A stretch of DNA of 64,000 nt from Dermatophilus congolensis (GTDB taxonomy: Bacteria > Actinomycetota > Actinomycetes > Actinomycetales > Dermatophilaceae). The notes under the pieces were generated by a model. That model searched no databases. It was not told the DNA's origin and worked only from the letters and a program-made list of their open reading frames with translations. Positions 25,070-34,868 of the stretch are shown here, piece after piece. The stretch is taken from positions 1 to 64,000 of the forward strand of contig JAUNUP010000010.1 of NCBI GenBank assembly GCA_030538115.1. The letters run 5' to 3'. Both the position numbers and the translations under genes were made by a program. Every line of letters starts with the position of its first letter. Positions within the stretch are counted from its first letter, which is position 1.

Positions 25070-25945
25070 CTACGGCTGGTTGCGGTCTTCCACTCCTACT
25101 ACTCGGAGGAACGCCTCCGCGGCTGGGCTGAGGGGGCCGGAGCGGAAGAGCACTCCCGCTGTGCGTTCGATTTTCGGGTCGAGTTCGCGCATGACCAGGT
25201 CGCCCAGTTCGCGCTCGGCCAGGGCGCGGGGCAGCACGGTGGCTCCGACTCCCAGGCGCACGAGGTCCCAGGTCATCTGACGGTGGGACGAGAGGACGGC
25301 GACGTTGGAGCCCGACGTGATGACGCCGAGGTCGAGCAGCATCCGGCGTTGGGTCGAGGATTCGAGCACGAGCGGGATGCGGCCCAGCTCGTCACGCGGC
25401 ACCGGGTCGGGTAGTGCGGCGGCCAGTTCGGGAGGGAGGACGACGACGCTGGTCTTGGTCCACAGCTCCCTCACCTGCAGCGACGCTGCGTTGACCGGCA
25501 GGTTCACGAAACCGAGTTCTGCCCGACCGTGGCGCACGGCGTTGACGATGTCTTCGGGACTGCCCGGGTTGGTGACCACGATCATCACGCCGGGGTGCCG
25601 CCGCCGGAACGCCGCCATGTGGCCGGGGAGACGGTCGAGGGAGAGGGCCGACACCGATGCGATGGCCAGACGGCCCGCTTCGAGCGAGCGCACCGCAGCG
25701 ACCCGGTCTTTCGCCCGCTGCGCCTGCCGCAGGGCTCGCCGGGCGCGCACCTCCAACTCGGCGCCCGCAGCCGTGAGCACCATCTGCCGGTCGACACGGT
25801 CGAACAGATCGACGTCGAGTTCGCGCTCCAGCCCCCGGATCGCCTGCGACAGCGACGGCTGCGAGATGTAAAGCGCGTTGGCGGCCTTAGTCACCCCGCC
25901 GTGGTCGATCACGGCGACGAAGTACTCGGCCAGCCGCAGGTCCAT
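25070..25945 (-). CDS. LysR family transcriptional regulator 3
   Basis: 291-residue LysR-type regulator: HTH in MDLRLAEYFVAVIDHGGVT and LYISQPSLSQAIRGLERE, then the effector domain. It stands opposite the ABC exporter gene at 26118. Its upstream gap lacks the CAATA/TATTG sites seen at LysR 1 and 2 and instead has a CCCAGG/CCTGGG hairpin near 25972-25998, so it probably belongs to a separate circuit. The target could be itself, the exporter or the amidase beyond it; the sequence does not show which. Confidence 0.92.
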   Translation of the reverse strand: MDLRLAEYFVAVIDHGGVTKAANALYISQPSLSQAIRGLERELDVDLFDRVDRQMVLTAAGAELEVRARRALRQAQRAKDRVAAVRSLEAGRLAIASVSALSLDRLPGHMAAFRRRHPGVMIVVTNPGSPEDIVNAVRHGRAELGFVNLPVNAASLQVRELWTKTSVVVLPPELAAALPDPVPRDELGRIPLVLESSTQRRMLLDLGVITSGSNVAVLSSHRQMTWDLVRLGVGATVLPRALAERELGDLVMRELDPKIERTAGVLFRSGPLSPAAEAFLRVVGVEDRNQP

Positions 25946-26117
25946 GGCGGGAATCTACCCTGCGGGGGTTCCCCAGGCGTCTTGCTCGAAGCCCCTGGGT
26001 GAGCCCGCAACCGCACTGTGACCTGCTGCGCGCCGGAGGGATGCGCGCCTGCGCGTCACCGCCTCCCGAAGCGGAGTGACTGGAAGGATTGGCCTCGGCG
26101 AAGGGTTGTAGAGGTCG

Positions 26118-27995
26118 ATGTCTCAGTCTCCGTTCATGATGATGCGGTCGATGTCCCGGGATTCGATGAAGGGGCAGCGGCTGAAGCCCGGCACCACGAA
26201 GCGGGTGCTGGCGTACGCGCACGCCTACCGCGGGCTCATCAACGTCTTTCTCGTGATCGTCACGATCTCGTCGCTGCTCGTGGTGGCGACTCCGTTGCTG
26301 CTCAAGCAGATCGTCGACGACGGCGTGCTCCAGGGTGATTCGGGCCTGGTGGTGCGGCTTGCGCTGCTCGTGGCTCTGATCGCGGTGCTCGACACCGTGC
26401 TCGGCGTGGCCCTGCGCTGGTGTTCGTCGCGCATCGGCGAGGGCCTCATCTACGACCTGCGCACCCAGGTGTTCGGGCACGTGCTCGACCAGCCGATCGC
26501 GTTCTTCACCCGCGCGCAGACCGGAGCCCTGGTCAGCCGACTCAACAGCGACGTCATCGGAGCGCAGCAGGCGTTCACCTCCGTGCTCGCGGGGGCGGTG
26601 AGCAACGTGCTGACACTGGTCGCCATCCTCGTCGCGATGTTCAGCCTCTCGTGGCAGTTGACGCTGGCGTCGCTCGTGCTCGTGCCGTTCTTCCTGTTCG
26701 CGGCCAAGGTCATGGGGCGGCGCCTGTCGGGGCTGACGCGCGATTCGATGAACCTCAACGCCGACCTCGGCAGCCGCATGACCGAGCGCTTCAACGTGGC
26801 CGGCGCGTTGCTGGTCAAGCTCTTCGGCGACCCGGATGCCGAGCGCGCCCAGTACGCGCAGCGAGCCGGTGCTGTGCGCGACATCGGCGTGAAGATCGCG
26901 ATGAACCGCGTCGTCTTTCTCAACCTCCTCACACTCGTCGCTGCGCTGGCCACGGCAATGGTCTACGGGGCTGGAGGCGTGCTCGCCATCCAGGGCACGC
27001 TCACCGTCGGAACCCTGCTGGCCCTGGTCGCGCTGCTGGGCCGGCTGTACGGCCCGCTCACGGCCATCTCCAACGTGCGTGTCGACGTGATGACCGCTCT
27101 GGTGAGCTTCGAGCGGGTCTTCGAGGTGCTCGACCTGCCGCCCCTCATCACCGAGGCCGCAGACCCGAAACGCCTGCCCGCACACGAGCCCGTGGGCGTG
27201 GAGTTCGAGAACGTCGCCTTCGCCTACCCCAGCGCCGACGAGGTATCGCTCGCCTCGCTGGAGGCGACCGCCTCCGGAGACCGCAGCGGCGGCGCCCTCG
27301 TGCTCCACGACGTGTCGTTCACCGCCACTCCCGGCATGCATGTCGCCCTAGTCGGCCCGAGCGGCGCGGGCAAGACCACGATCACCAGCCTCGTCGCGCG
27401 ACTGTACGACCCGACCTCCGGCGCGGTGCGGCTCGGCGGCATCGACGCGCGTGAACTGGCGCTCGGTTCGCTGCGGGAGAACGTCGGTGTCGTGACGCAG
27501 GAGGCCCACCTCTTCCACGACACGATCGCCGCCAACCTGCGCTACGCCCGTCCCGAGGCCACCGACGCCGAACTCACCGAGGCGCTCCAGGCGGCGCAGG
27601 TGTGGGACTTGGTGCAGCGCCTGCCCGAGGGCCTCGACACGGTCGTCGGCGACCGCGGACACCGCCTCTCCGGAGGCGAGAAGCAGCGCCTCGCCATCGC
27701 CCGCCTCCTGCTGAAAGGCCCGGGCCTCGTGGTGCTCGACGAGGCGACCGCGCACCTCGACAGCGAATCCGAGGTCGCGGTGCAGAAGGCCCTCGACACA
27801 GCACTCGCCGGCCGCACGGCCCTCGTTATCGCGCACCGCCTCTCGACCATTCGGGGCGCCGACCGCATCCTCGTCATCGACGGTGGGCGCGTCGTCGAGT
27901 CGGGTCGCCACGAAGAACTCCTCGCGGCCGAGGGGCTCTACGCCGATCTGTACGAGACGCAGTTTCGCGACGACACGGTGACAGCGGAGCACTGA
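26118..27995 (+). CDS. ABC exporter, fused membrane and ATPase domains
   Basis: 625-residue half-size ABC exporter. Six transmembrane helices (about residues 35-325) precede a nucleotide-binding domain with Walker A GPSGAGKTT, signature LSGGEKQR and Walker B LVVLDEAT. It presumably works as a homodimer since no partner gene is adjacent. The N-terminus has several Met codons; the ATG at 26118 preceded by GAGG is used. Family members export lipids, peptides or drugs, and nothing here identifies the cargo. A partial copy of the dehydrogenase leader motif lies about 91 nt upstream (26012-26026). Confidence 0.95.
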   Translation: MSQSPFMMMRSMSRDSMKGQRLKPGTTKRVLAYAHAYRGLINVFLVIVTISSLLVVATPLLLKQIVDDGVLQGDSGLVVRLALLVALIAVLDTVLGVALRWCSSRIGEGLIYDLRTQVFGHVLDQPIAFFTRAQTGALVSRLNSDVIGAQQAFTSVLAGAVSNVLTLVAILVAMFSLSWQLTLASLVLVPFFLFAAKVMGRRLSGLTRDSMNLNADLGSRMTERFNVAGALLVKLFGDPDAERAQYAQRAGAVRDIGVKIAMNRVVFLNLLTLVAALATAMVYGAGGVLAIQGTLTVGTLLALVALLGRLYGPLTAISNVRVDVMTALVSFERVFEVLDLPPLITEAADPKRLPAHEPVGVEFENVAFAYPSADEVSLASLEATASGDRSGGALVLHDVSFTATPGMHVALVGPSGAGKTTITSLVARLYDPTSGAVRLGGIDARELALGSLRENVGVVTQEAHLFHDTIAANLRYARPEATDAELTEALQAAQVWDLVQRLPEGLDTVVGDRGHRLSGGEKQRLAIARLLLKGPGLVVLDEATAHLDSESEVAVQKALDTALAGRTALVIAHRLSTIRGADRILVIDGGRVVESGRHEELLAAEGLYADLYETQFRDDTVTAEH

Positions 27996-28108
27996 GGCGG
28001 TACCCGAGCTGTTCACCTGCCGCGCGTACGGTCGTGTAGACAACGTGACGTTCGGGGGTGGCGTCGGGTACGCCGGGGCGCATTGGTGCCTATGAGTCGA
28101 GGAGAACC

Positions 28109-29457
28109 ATGCGTCAGCGAACCGCGGGCGAAATCGCGCGAGCCGTACGTGACGGGCGGGTCACCGCCGAGGCGGTGGTGCGAGAGAGCTCGACCGCATC
28201 GCTGCCCGTGACCACCGGATCCGCGGGTTCATCGCGGTCTTCCGTGACGACGCCTTAAGGGCTGCAACGGCTCTCGACCGGAGAGGTGCCGACGGGCCGC
28301 TGGCGGGAGTGCCGGTCGCCGTGAAGGGCGACATCGACGTGGCCGGTCACGTCACCACCTTCGGGGGTCGCGGATTCTCGACTCCTGCCGCGCGCGACAG
28401 CGATGTGGTGGCCCGTCTCCGCGCAGCCGGAGCCGTGATCGTCGGCTCGGCGGCCATGCCCGAATCGCTGCTGCCGTACACCGAATCAACGCGCTACGGC
28501 GTCACCGAGAACCCGGCTGCGCCTGGCCGCACCGTAGGCGGAAGCAGCGGAGGCTCGGCCGCGGTCGTCGCCGCGGGAATGGTGCCGGTGGCGATCGGTG
28601 AGGACGTCGCAGGCTCGATCCGCATCCCCGCCTCCTGCGCGGGAGTGGTGGGGTTGCTGCCGACACCCGGCCGGATCCCGGGCGGGCCGGGGCCTGAGCT
28701 GTTCGCCGGGTCGCGCGTGCTCGGCCCCATCACGACCACAGCGGCCGACGCCGCGCTGGTGCTCGACGCCATCGGAGGCGTCCGTCCCGAAGAAACGGCA
28801 ACCTCAGCGGACCCGCATGCGTCGCCGACCGATGCACCGCGCCTGCGCATCGGCTGGACGTTGCGCAGCCCCGACCGCACTGTCCGCGTCGCTCGCGAGG
28901 TCGCGGAGGCGACGCGCGCGATGGCCGCTCGACTCGCCGCCCTCGGCCATGACGTGTGCGAGGTCGACGTGCGCTGGCCGGAGTGCGGCGCCGTCGCGTA
29001 CACGCGTTTCTACGAGGGCATGCGTGACCTCACGCGCGCCGCCGAACACCCGCAGCGCCTGGAACTGCTCACCCGCCAGCTCGGTTGGCTGGCGCCGCCG
29101 AAGCGCGTCGCCGCGCGTCTGCGGCGTCGCGTGGCACCGGCACGAACAGCGCTGGAGGCGGAGTTCGACAGGTTCGACGGTCTCGACCTGCTCCTCACAC
29201 CGACGCTCGCGATCACGGTGCCGCCGCACGGTGGCCTGCGCACCGACCCGGTGACGAGGTTCAGACGGGTGCAGCGGCTCGTGGCGTTCACCCATCCGCT
29301 CAACGTGACGGGACACCCGGCGGTGAGCATCCCCGCAGGTCACACAAAGCAGGGGTGGCCCATCGGCGCGCAGCTCATCGCGCGCCTGGGCCGCGACGAC
29401 ACAGCCCTGCGTGTAGCAGCCGAGGTGCTGGGCGAGCCGGCCTCACACGACGGGTAG
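28109..29457 (+). pseudogene. Amidase signature family gene with frameshift
   Basis: Amidase (AS family) gene interrupted near its 5' end. Translation from ATG 28109 (after GGAG) gives the normal opening MRQRTAGEIARAVRDGRVTA, then leaves frame at GAGAGAG (28182-28188) and stops at 28258. The correct continuation, ELDRIAARDHRIRGF, is in another frame and runs to 29457. One GA dinucleotide too many, or one base too few, explains the break. The catalytic Lys (VAVKGD) and both Ser of the Ser-cisSer-Lys triad (VGGSSGGSAA, AGSIRIPA) remain intact downstream. It may be a true pseudogene, slippage-controlled expression, or a sequencing error. A shortened protein could start at GTG 28309, but it would begin right at the catalytic Lys segment. 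Confidence 0.82.
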
Positions 29458-30171
29458 AGGGGCGCCGGAGTGGAACAGGTCGTCCATCTCGTCGTTGCTG
29501 CGCCGCACGATCCGGTACATCGCAGCCGCAGCAGCCTCTCCGTCTCCGCGCTGGATGGCGTCGGCGACATCGACGTGGTCCTGCAACGCCGCCTGTTCTG
29601 GAAACTGCGGCACCAGCCCGTACCGCACACGCCCGGCGAGGATTTCGGTGACCGTCGAACCCAAGTAACTGAACATCGTGTTGCCAGAGATCGCGAGCAG
29701 CTTCTCGTGGAATTCGACGTCGACCACGAGAAACTCTTCGGCATGTCCGTTCTGGCCGGCGGCGTAGAGACGCCGGGCGAGGTCCACCAATTCGGTCTTC
29801 TCCGCTGAGCTGGCGCGTCCGGCCGCGAGGCGCGCGGCGGTCGGTTCGACGGCTTCGCGCAGTTCGGTGAGCGCATGCAACTGGTCGGCCCGCTCACGCC
29901 CGGCCAGTCGCCAGCGGATGAGAGTGGGGTCGAACAGATTCCAATGCTCTTGAGACATCACGACGGTGCCGACCCTGCGCTTCGACCGCACCAGCCCCAT
30001 GGCGGTCAGCACCCGCAGCGCCTCACGGACTACCGGGCGCGAGACCTCGAGCGTCTCACTGAGCGCATCGATCGAGAGCCGATCGCCGGGCCGGAGGCGG
30101 CCCGAGGCGATGTCGTTGCCGAGGCTGTCGAGCACCCGCTGGTGCAAGTCGCCTACGAGTGGCGAGGCCAC
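29443..30171 (-). CDS. FCD domain GntR family regulator (sugar-acid operon)
   Basis: 242-residue GntR-family regulator of the FadR/FCD class. The winged HTH includes LRPGDRLSIDALSETLEVS and VVREALRVLTAMG; the C-terminal FCD domain carries the metal/effector-binding His and Asp residues in helices such as VDVEFHEKLLAISG. It is divergent from the ABC/galactonate-type operon starting at 30489, with the palindrome GGTCATGACC between them, so it is the likely repressor of that operon, released by a sugar acid or its breakdown product. Its 3' end overlaps the converging amidase gene by 15 bases. Confidence 0.92.
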   Translation of the reverse strand: MASPLVGDLHQRVLDSLGNDIASGRLRPGDRLSIDALSETLEVSRPVVREALRVLTAMGLVRSKRRVGTVVMSQEHWNLFDPTLIRWRLAGRERADQLHALTELREAVEPTAARLAAGRASSAEKTELVDLARRLYAAGQNGHAEEFLVVDVEFHEKLLAISGNTMFSYLGSTVTEILAGRVRYGLVPQFPEQAALQDHVDVADAIQRGDGEAAAAAMYRIVRRSNDEMDDLFHSGAPLPVV

Positions 30172-30202
30172 GGCGCCCCCTTCTTGTAGCCCGCGTCGGT
30201 CT

Positions 30203-30212
30203 GGTCATGACC
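30203..30212. promoter_or_regulatory. Putative FCD-regulator operator GGTCATGACC
   Basis: Perfect 10-bp palindrome with flanking TCGGT/ACCGA symmetry, 31 nt from the regulator start codon in the 317-base divergent gap. It resembles the TGGT-N-ACCA form bound by several FCD-type GntR proteins. The rest of this gap holds only the promoter listed next. Confidence 0.45.
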
Positions 30213-30380
30213 GACAGATTCCGCACCGTAATGCAACAAGCGCGTGCCATTCGATACCAGCATGCCCCGTGAGGCGCCCCCACCAGAGGCCACCACCCAC
30301 TCGAAGAAATGGAAGATCTGCTGTTCACCCGTGTAGCAACGAGATTCCTCGACATCTGTGCGGCGTGACGTGGCACACCG

Positions 30381-30409
30381 TTGATTCGTCTGCCTTATGG
30401 CCTTACTCT
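30381..30409 (+). promoter_or_regulatory. Putative promoter of the sugar-acid operon
   Basis: TTGATT (30381-30386), a 17-nt spacer and TACTCT (30404-30409) fit a housekeeping-type promoter about 80 nt before the solute-binding protein start. Confidence 0.4.
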
Positions 30410-30488
30410 CGCGCCATCGGGCCGATGCGCAGCGTTGGTTCGCCCCCGCCTGGCACGAAGGAGTGTCGGCAGCACAGTGGAGGTCTTC

Positions 30489-31790
30489 ATGCGTCATTCT
30501 TTCGCCCTGAGTGCGTCGCTCGCGATGGTCGCCACCCTCGGTCTCGCAGCCTGTGGTGGGGGTGGTGACACCGGCTCCGGGGGAGCCACCGGAGGCGGCG
30601 GAGGCGGCACCGTTCGGGTCACGCTCGCGAACCACGTGTGGACCGACAACATCAAGAAGGCCCTTCCCGAATTCGAGCAGGCGTCGGGCGTCAAGGTCGA
30701 GCTCACGCAGCTCGGCGAAGACCAGCTCTCCGACCAGTACAACGTCAAGCTCAACGCGGGCACCGACGAGATCGACGTGATGATGTACCGCCCGCTGCAG
30801 GAGGGCAAGCTCTTCGCGAAGAACGGCTACCTCGCCGACCTCACCGACAAGGTGAAGGGCGACTCCGAGTACGCGTGGGACGACTTCCAGGCCTCCCCGG
30901 TCTCGGCGACGAGCGACGAGGGCAAGATCATGGGCGTACCGCTCATCACCGAGCGTGAGGTGCTCTACTACCGCAAGGATCTGCTGAGCAAGTCGAACCT
31001 GCAGGTGCCCAAGACCCTCGACGAACTGAAGACCTCGGCCGCGAAGATCAAGGCCGACAACCCTGGCACCGCCGGGTTCGTGGCCCGCACCGCCAAGACC
31101 GCGGCTGTCACCCAGTTCTCGAGCTTCCTGTTCAGCTACGGCGGTGACTTCGTCAAGGACGGCAAGGCCGCCGTCAACACCCCGGAGGCGAAGCAGGCGT
31201 ACGCGATGTACGGCGGCCTCATCAAGGACTCCGGCCCCGCGAACGTCAGCACCGACATGAGCTGGCCCGACTCGATGGCGATCTTCACCCAGGGCCAGGC
31301 CGGTTTCTACACCGAGGCCGACTCGCTCTACAAGAACGCCACCGACCCGGCCAAGTCGAAGGTCGCCGACAACGTCGGCTTCGCGGTCTTCCCCGCGGGC
31401 CCGGCCGGTTCGAAGCCGTACAACATCCCCTCGTGGGCGCTCGGCGTGAACGAGGCGACGAAGAACCAGGACAATGCCTGGGCCTTCATCAAGTGGGCCA
31501 CGAGCAAGGAGCAGGTGCTCACGCAGCAGCAGGCGGGCGTGCCCGGCGCGCGGCAGTCGGCCTGGGACGACCCCAAGGGCATCGAGTCGTACCCCGCCGA
31601 CCTTGCCGAGGCCATCAAGGCCAGCCAGGTCAGTGGCGTCGACCACGACCGCCCCGTCGTCGTGCAGGTCGCCAAGTCGCGCGAGATCGTCGGCGCCCCG
31701 ATCGTCGACGCGATCACCGGCAAGGACTCCGCCGCCTCCGCCGACCAGGCACAAGAGGCGTTCCAGAAGTTCCTCGACGAAGAGAAGTGA
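30489..31790 (+). CDS. ABC sugar/sugar-acid solute-binding lipoprotein
   Basis: 433-residue extracellular solute-binding protein of the carbohydrate (family 1, MalE-like) type. The signal peptide ends in lipobox LAAC, followed by a Gly-rich linker. The mature protein begins VRVTLANHVWTDNIKKALPEFEQASG, a typical opening for this family. The start follows GTGGAGG. It is the first gene of an operon with two permeases and three sugar-acid catabolic enzymes, so the ligand is probably a hexonate or uronate-related sugar. Ligand residues cannot be identified with certainty. Confidence 0.94.
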   Translation: MRHSFALSASLAMVATLGLAACGGGGDTGSGGATGGGGGGTVRVTLANHVWTDNIKKALPEFEQASGVKVELTQLGEDQLSDQYNVKLNAGTDEIDVMMYRPLQEGKLFAKNGYLADLTDKVKGDSEYAWDDFQASPVSATSDEGKIMGVPLITEREVLYYRKDLLSKSNLQVPKTLDELKTSAAKIKADNPGTAGFVARTAKTAAVTQFSSFLFSYGGDFVKDGKAAVNTPEAKQAYAMYGGLIKDSGPANVSTDMSWPDSMAIFTQGQAGFYTEADSLYKNATDPAKSKVADNVGFAVFPAGPAGSKPYNIPSWALGVNEATKNQDNAWAFIKWATSKEQVLTQQQAGVPGARQSAWDDPKGIESYPADLAEAIKASQVSGVDHDRPVVVQVAKSREIVGAPIVDAITGKDSAASADQAQEAFQKFLDEEK

Positions 31791-31912
31791 GTCGTCGCCG
31801 GGGCGGCCTCGCCTGCGTTGCCGCCCCGGCCGGCTCCTCCCCGTGAGCCACTCCGACTCACGGCTTCCAGACCCCAGTCCGGCTTCAGATCCGTTACTCC
31901 CAGCGAGGACAC

Positions 31913-32854
31913 ATGACCACCACCGCGAGCGCGCTCAGTCGCAGCCCCGAGCGGCACGAGAAGAAGCAGTCGGGGCTCTCCCGCTGGGCCAACCGTCACG
32001 TCAAGTGGGTCTTCGCCGCACCCGCGATGGCGTTCGTGGCGGCGCTCATCGTCTTCCCGCTGATCTGGACGATCTATCTGTCGCTCACCGACGCCTCCGG
32101 CTCGGTGCGGGCAGACGCCGACTTCATCGGAGCCGGCAACTACATCGACATCCTCACCGACACCGAGCGGTTCTGGCCGGCGGTCGGGCGCACCGCGTCG
32201 TTCACCGGCGTGACGCTCGTGGCGCAGGTGGTGCTCGGCATGTGCATCGCGCTGCTGTTGTGGCGGCCCTTCCGCGGTGAGCGGTGGGTTCGGGTCGCGG
32301 TGCTGTTGCCGCTGGTCGCCACACCGGTGGCGGTCGGCATGATGTGGCGGCTCATCTTCGACCCCAACATCGGGTTCGCGAACCAGATGCTCGGCTGGGT
32401 CGGCATCCCGCCGCAGCCGTGGCTCGCGGGCGAGAACTCCGCGTTGTGGACCGTCATGTTCATCGACATCTGGCAGTGGACCCCGATGGTCGCGCTCATC
32501 CTCCTCGCCGGGCTCACCGCCCTGTCGGACGAGCCGCAAGAGGCCGCGATGATCGACGGTGCCAGCGGCTGGCAGCGGTTCTGGTACGTCACGCTGCCGC
32601 TGCTCATGCCCACCGTGATCGTGGCCGTGCTGCTGCGCGGCATCGATGCACTGAAGACCTTCGACATCCTGTACGCCACCAAAGGCAAGGGCGGCGGCTC
32701 GTACCACGAGGTCGAGACCCTCAACGTCTACGCCTACGGGCTCAGCTTCGACTACAACGAATACGCCCGCTCCTCGGCCGTGCTCGTCATCTTCTTCCTC
32801 ATCATCGTGGGCGCGATGTTCTTGCTCACCCGCTCGAAGGGAGACCGCACATGA
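31913..32854 (+). CDS. ABC sugar transporter permease (MalF/UgpA-like)
   Basis: 313-residue inner-membrane permease with six transmembrane helices. The EAA loop that docks the ATPase is present as EPQEAAMIDGASGWQRFWYVTLPLL (partly quoted: EAAMIDGAS at about residues 210-218). It forms the transport channel with the downstream permease, whose gene it overlaps by 4 bases. No ATP-binding protein is encoded in the operon, so the pair must use a shared MsmK/UgpC-type ATPase encoded elsewhere, as is common in Actinomycetota sugar systems. Confidence 0.95.
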   Translation: MTTTASALSRSPERHEKKQSGLSRWANRHVKWVFAAPAMAFVAALIVFPLIWTIYLSLTDASGSVRADADFIGAGNYIDILTDTERFWPAVGRTASFTGVTLVAQVVLGMCIALLLWRPFRGERWVRVAVLLPLVATPVAVGMMWRLIFDPNIGFANQMLGWVGIPPQPWLAGENSALWTVMFIDIWQWTPMVALILLAGLTALSDEPQEAAMIDGASGWQRFWYVTLPLLMPTVIVAVLLRGIDALKTFDILYATKGKGGGSYHEVETLNVYAYGLSFDYNEYARSSAVLVIFFLIIVGAMFLLTRSKGDRT

Positions 32855-33663
32855 ACACGGGCCGTCTCGGGCCGCTCCGCGCGACCCTCATCACGATCGT
32901 CGTCCTGTTCCTCACGGCCCCGCTCGTCTGGATGGTGCTGGCGTCTCTCAAGACGAACGTCGACATCTACGACTCGAGCAAGGCTCTGATCTTCACGCCG
33001 ACGCTCGAGAACTACACGAACGTGCTGCAGCAGGCGAACTACGGGCAGTACATTCTCAACTCCGCCTGGGTCGCGGCGGCGGCCACGTTCTTGTCGCTGC
33101 TACTCGGAGTGCCGGCCGCGTACGCGATGTCGAAATTCGGCATGAAGCGCAGTGCCCTCGTCGTGCTGATGGCTCGCATCATCCCCGGTGTCTCGCTGCT
33201 GGTGCCCTGGTACTACGTGTTCTCGAACCTGCGGATGGTCGGCAGCTTCTCGGTGCTGATCCTCAGCCACATGTTCGTCTCGCTGCCGCTGATCGTGTAC
33301 ATCCTGATGGGCATCTTCGACGGGCACCCGAAAGAACTCGAAGAGGCCGCCATGGTCGACGGCCTCACCCCCATCGGCACGTTCCTGCGCATCTCTCTGC
33401 CGCTCGCGATGGGCGGCATCGCGACCGCGTCGATCCTGTCGTTCATCTTCAGCTGGAACAACTTCATGTTCGCGCTCGTGCTCTCGGGCCGAAGCACCAA
33501 GACGCTGCCCGTGGCGATCTTCGACTTCGTCGGGTACGCGAGCATCGACTGGGGCGGACTCATGGCCGCGGCCACCATCGTGACCCTGCCGATCATGGTC
33601 ATCGCCCTGTTCACGCAGAAGTACATCGTCAGCGGACTCACCGCCGGCGCGACGAAGGGCTGA
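32851..33663 (+). CDS. ABC sugar transporter permease (MalG/UgpE-like)
   Basis: 270-residue second permease of the carbohydrate ABC importer, with six predicted helices and the EAA motif ELEEAAMVDGLTPIG near residue 165. The ATG overlaps the preceding permease stop (ATGA) after AAGGGAG. It ends 10 nt before the dehydratase gene, so transport and catabolism are co-transcribed. Confidence 0.95.
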   Translation: MNTGRLGPLRATLITIVVLFLTAPLVWMVLASLKTNVDIYDSSKALIFTPTLENYTNVLQQANYGQYILNSAWVAAAATFLSLLLGVPAAYAMSKFGMKRSALVVLMARIIPGVSLLVPWYYVFSNLRMVGSFSVLILSHMFVSLPLIVYILMGIFDGHPKELEEAAMVDGLTPIGTFLRISLPLAMGGIATASILSFIFSWNNFMFALVLSGRSTKTLPVAIFDFVGYASIDWGGLMAAATIVTLPIMVIALFTQKYIVSGLTAGATKG

Positions 33664-33673
33664 GGGGCCGCAG

Positions 33674-34822
33674 ATGACCGCTGTCACGCGGGTCGAGACC
33701 TTCCTCGTCGCACCTCGCTGGCTGTTCGTCCGCATCGAGACGGCCTCCGGGCTCGTCGGTTGGGGCGAGGCGACGTGCGAGGGCCGCTCCGAGACCGTGC
33801 GCACCGCGGTGGAGCAACTCTCGGAACTGCTCGTCGGCCGCGACGCGCTACGGATCGAAGACCACTGGCAGGTGCTCACCAAGGGGTCGTTCTACCGGGG
33901 CGGGGCCATCCTGGCCAGCGCGGTCTCCGGCATCGACCAGGCCCTCTGGGACATCGCCGGCAAGCACCTCGGTGCCCCCGTGCATCAACTGCTCGGAGGA
34001 GCGGTGCGCGATCGCATCCGCGTGTACTCCTGGGTCGGAGGCGACGAGCCGGCCGAGGTGGCCGACGCCATCGCGGCCCAGTGCGACGCGGGGATGACGG
34101 CAGTGAAGATGAACGCCTCCGGGCGGATGCGGCCGCTCGCCTCGGTCGGCGAGATCGACGGGGTCGTGGCCCGTGTCGCTGCCGCCCGCGAGGTGCTCGG
34201 CGACCACCGCGACGTGGCCGTCGACTTTCACGGCCGGTTCACCCTCGCCACCGCGCGGGCCGTGGCGCACCGGCTCGAGGAGTACCGGCCGTTCTTCCTC
34301 GAAGAACCCGTGACGCCCGAGAACTCGCACCTCATCGGTCGGTTCGTCGACTCCACGACTCTGCCGGTCTCCACGGGGGAGCGGCTCTACAACCGCCAGG
34401 AGTTCCTACCCGTACTGCAGGCCGGCATCGCGGTGGCCCAGCCCGACCTCTCTCACGCGGGCGGCATCACCGAGGTGCGCAAGATCGCCGCGCTGGCCGA
34501 GACGTTCGATGTGGCGCTCGCCCCGCACTGCCCGCTCGGGCCCCTTGCCCTGGCCGCGTGCCTGCAGGTCGGGTTCGCCACGTACAACCATCTGATTCAG
34601 GAGCAGAGCATCGGCATCCACTACAACGAGGGTGCCGAGGTGCTCGACTACGTGCTCAACACGGCTCCGCTGAAGTTCGTCGACGGACACATCGAGCGAT
34701 TCACCGGGCCCGGACTGGGTATCGAGATCGACGAAGCCGCCGTGCGCGCGGCCGACGCGCGCGGGCACGCCTGGCGCGGCCCGATCTGGCGTCATGCGGA
34801 CGGGTCTTTCGCCGAGTGGTGA
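33674..34822 (+). CDS. dgoD: D-galactonate dehydratase-type enolase superfamily enzyme
   Basis: 382-residue member of the mandelate racemase/enolase superfamily closely following the DgoD pattern. Metal ligands D184, E210 and E236 and catalytic H186 (VDFHGR) and H285 (APHCPLGP) match E. coli DgoD D183, E209, E235, H185 and H285. The reaction would be D-galactonate to 2-keto-3-deoxy-galactonate plus water. The following aldolase and kinase genes complete a phosphorylated DeLey-Doudoroff route to pyruvate and glyceraldehyde 3-phosphate. The exact hexonate preference still needs testing, as close relatives act on other sugar acids. Confidence 0.9.
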   Translation: MTAVTRVETFLVAPRWLFVRIETASGLVGWGEATCEGRSETVRTAVEQLSELLVGRDALRIEDHWQVLTKGSFYRGGAILASAVSGIDQALWDIAGKHLGAPVHQLLGGAVRDRIRVYSWVGGDEPAEVADAIAAQCDAGMTAVKMNASGRMRPLASVGEIDGVVARVAAAREVLGDHRDVAVDFHGRFTLATARAVAHRLEEYRPFFLEEPVTPENSHLIGRFVDSTTLPVSTGERLYNRQEFLPVLQAGIAVAQPDLSHAGGITEVRKIAALAETFDVALAPHCPLGPLALAACLQVGFATYNHLIQEQSIGIHYNEGAEVLDYVLNTAPLKFVDGHIERFTGPGLGIEIDEAAVRAADARGHAWRGPIWRHADGSFAEW

Positions 34823-34868
34823 GAGGCGTGAGAGGCCGGTGTGCCCAGTGCGAGATCCGGAGGGTGTG

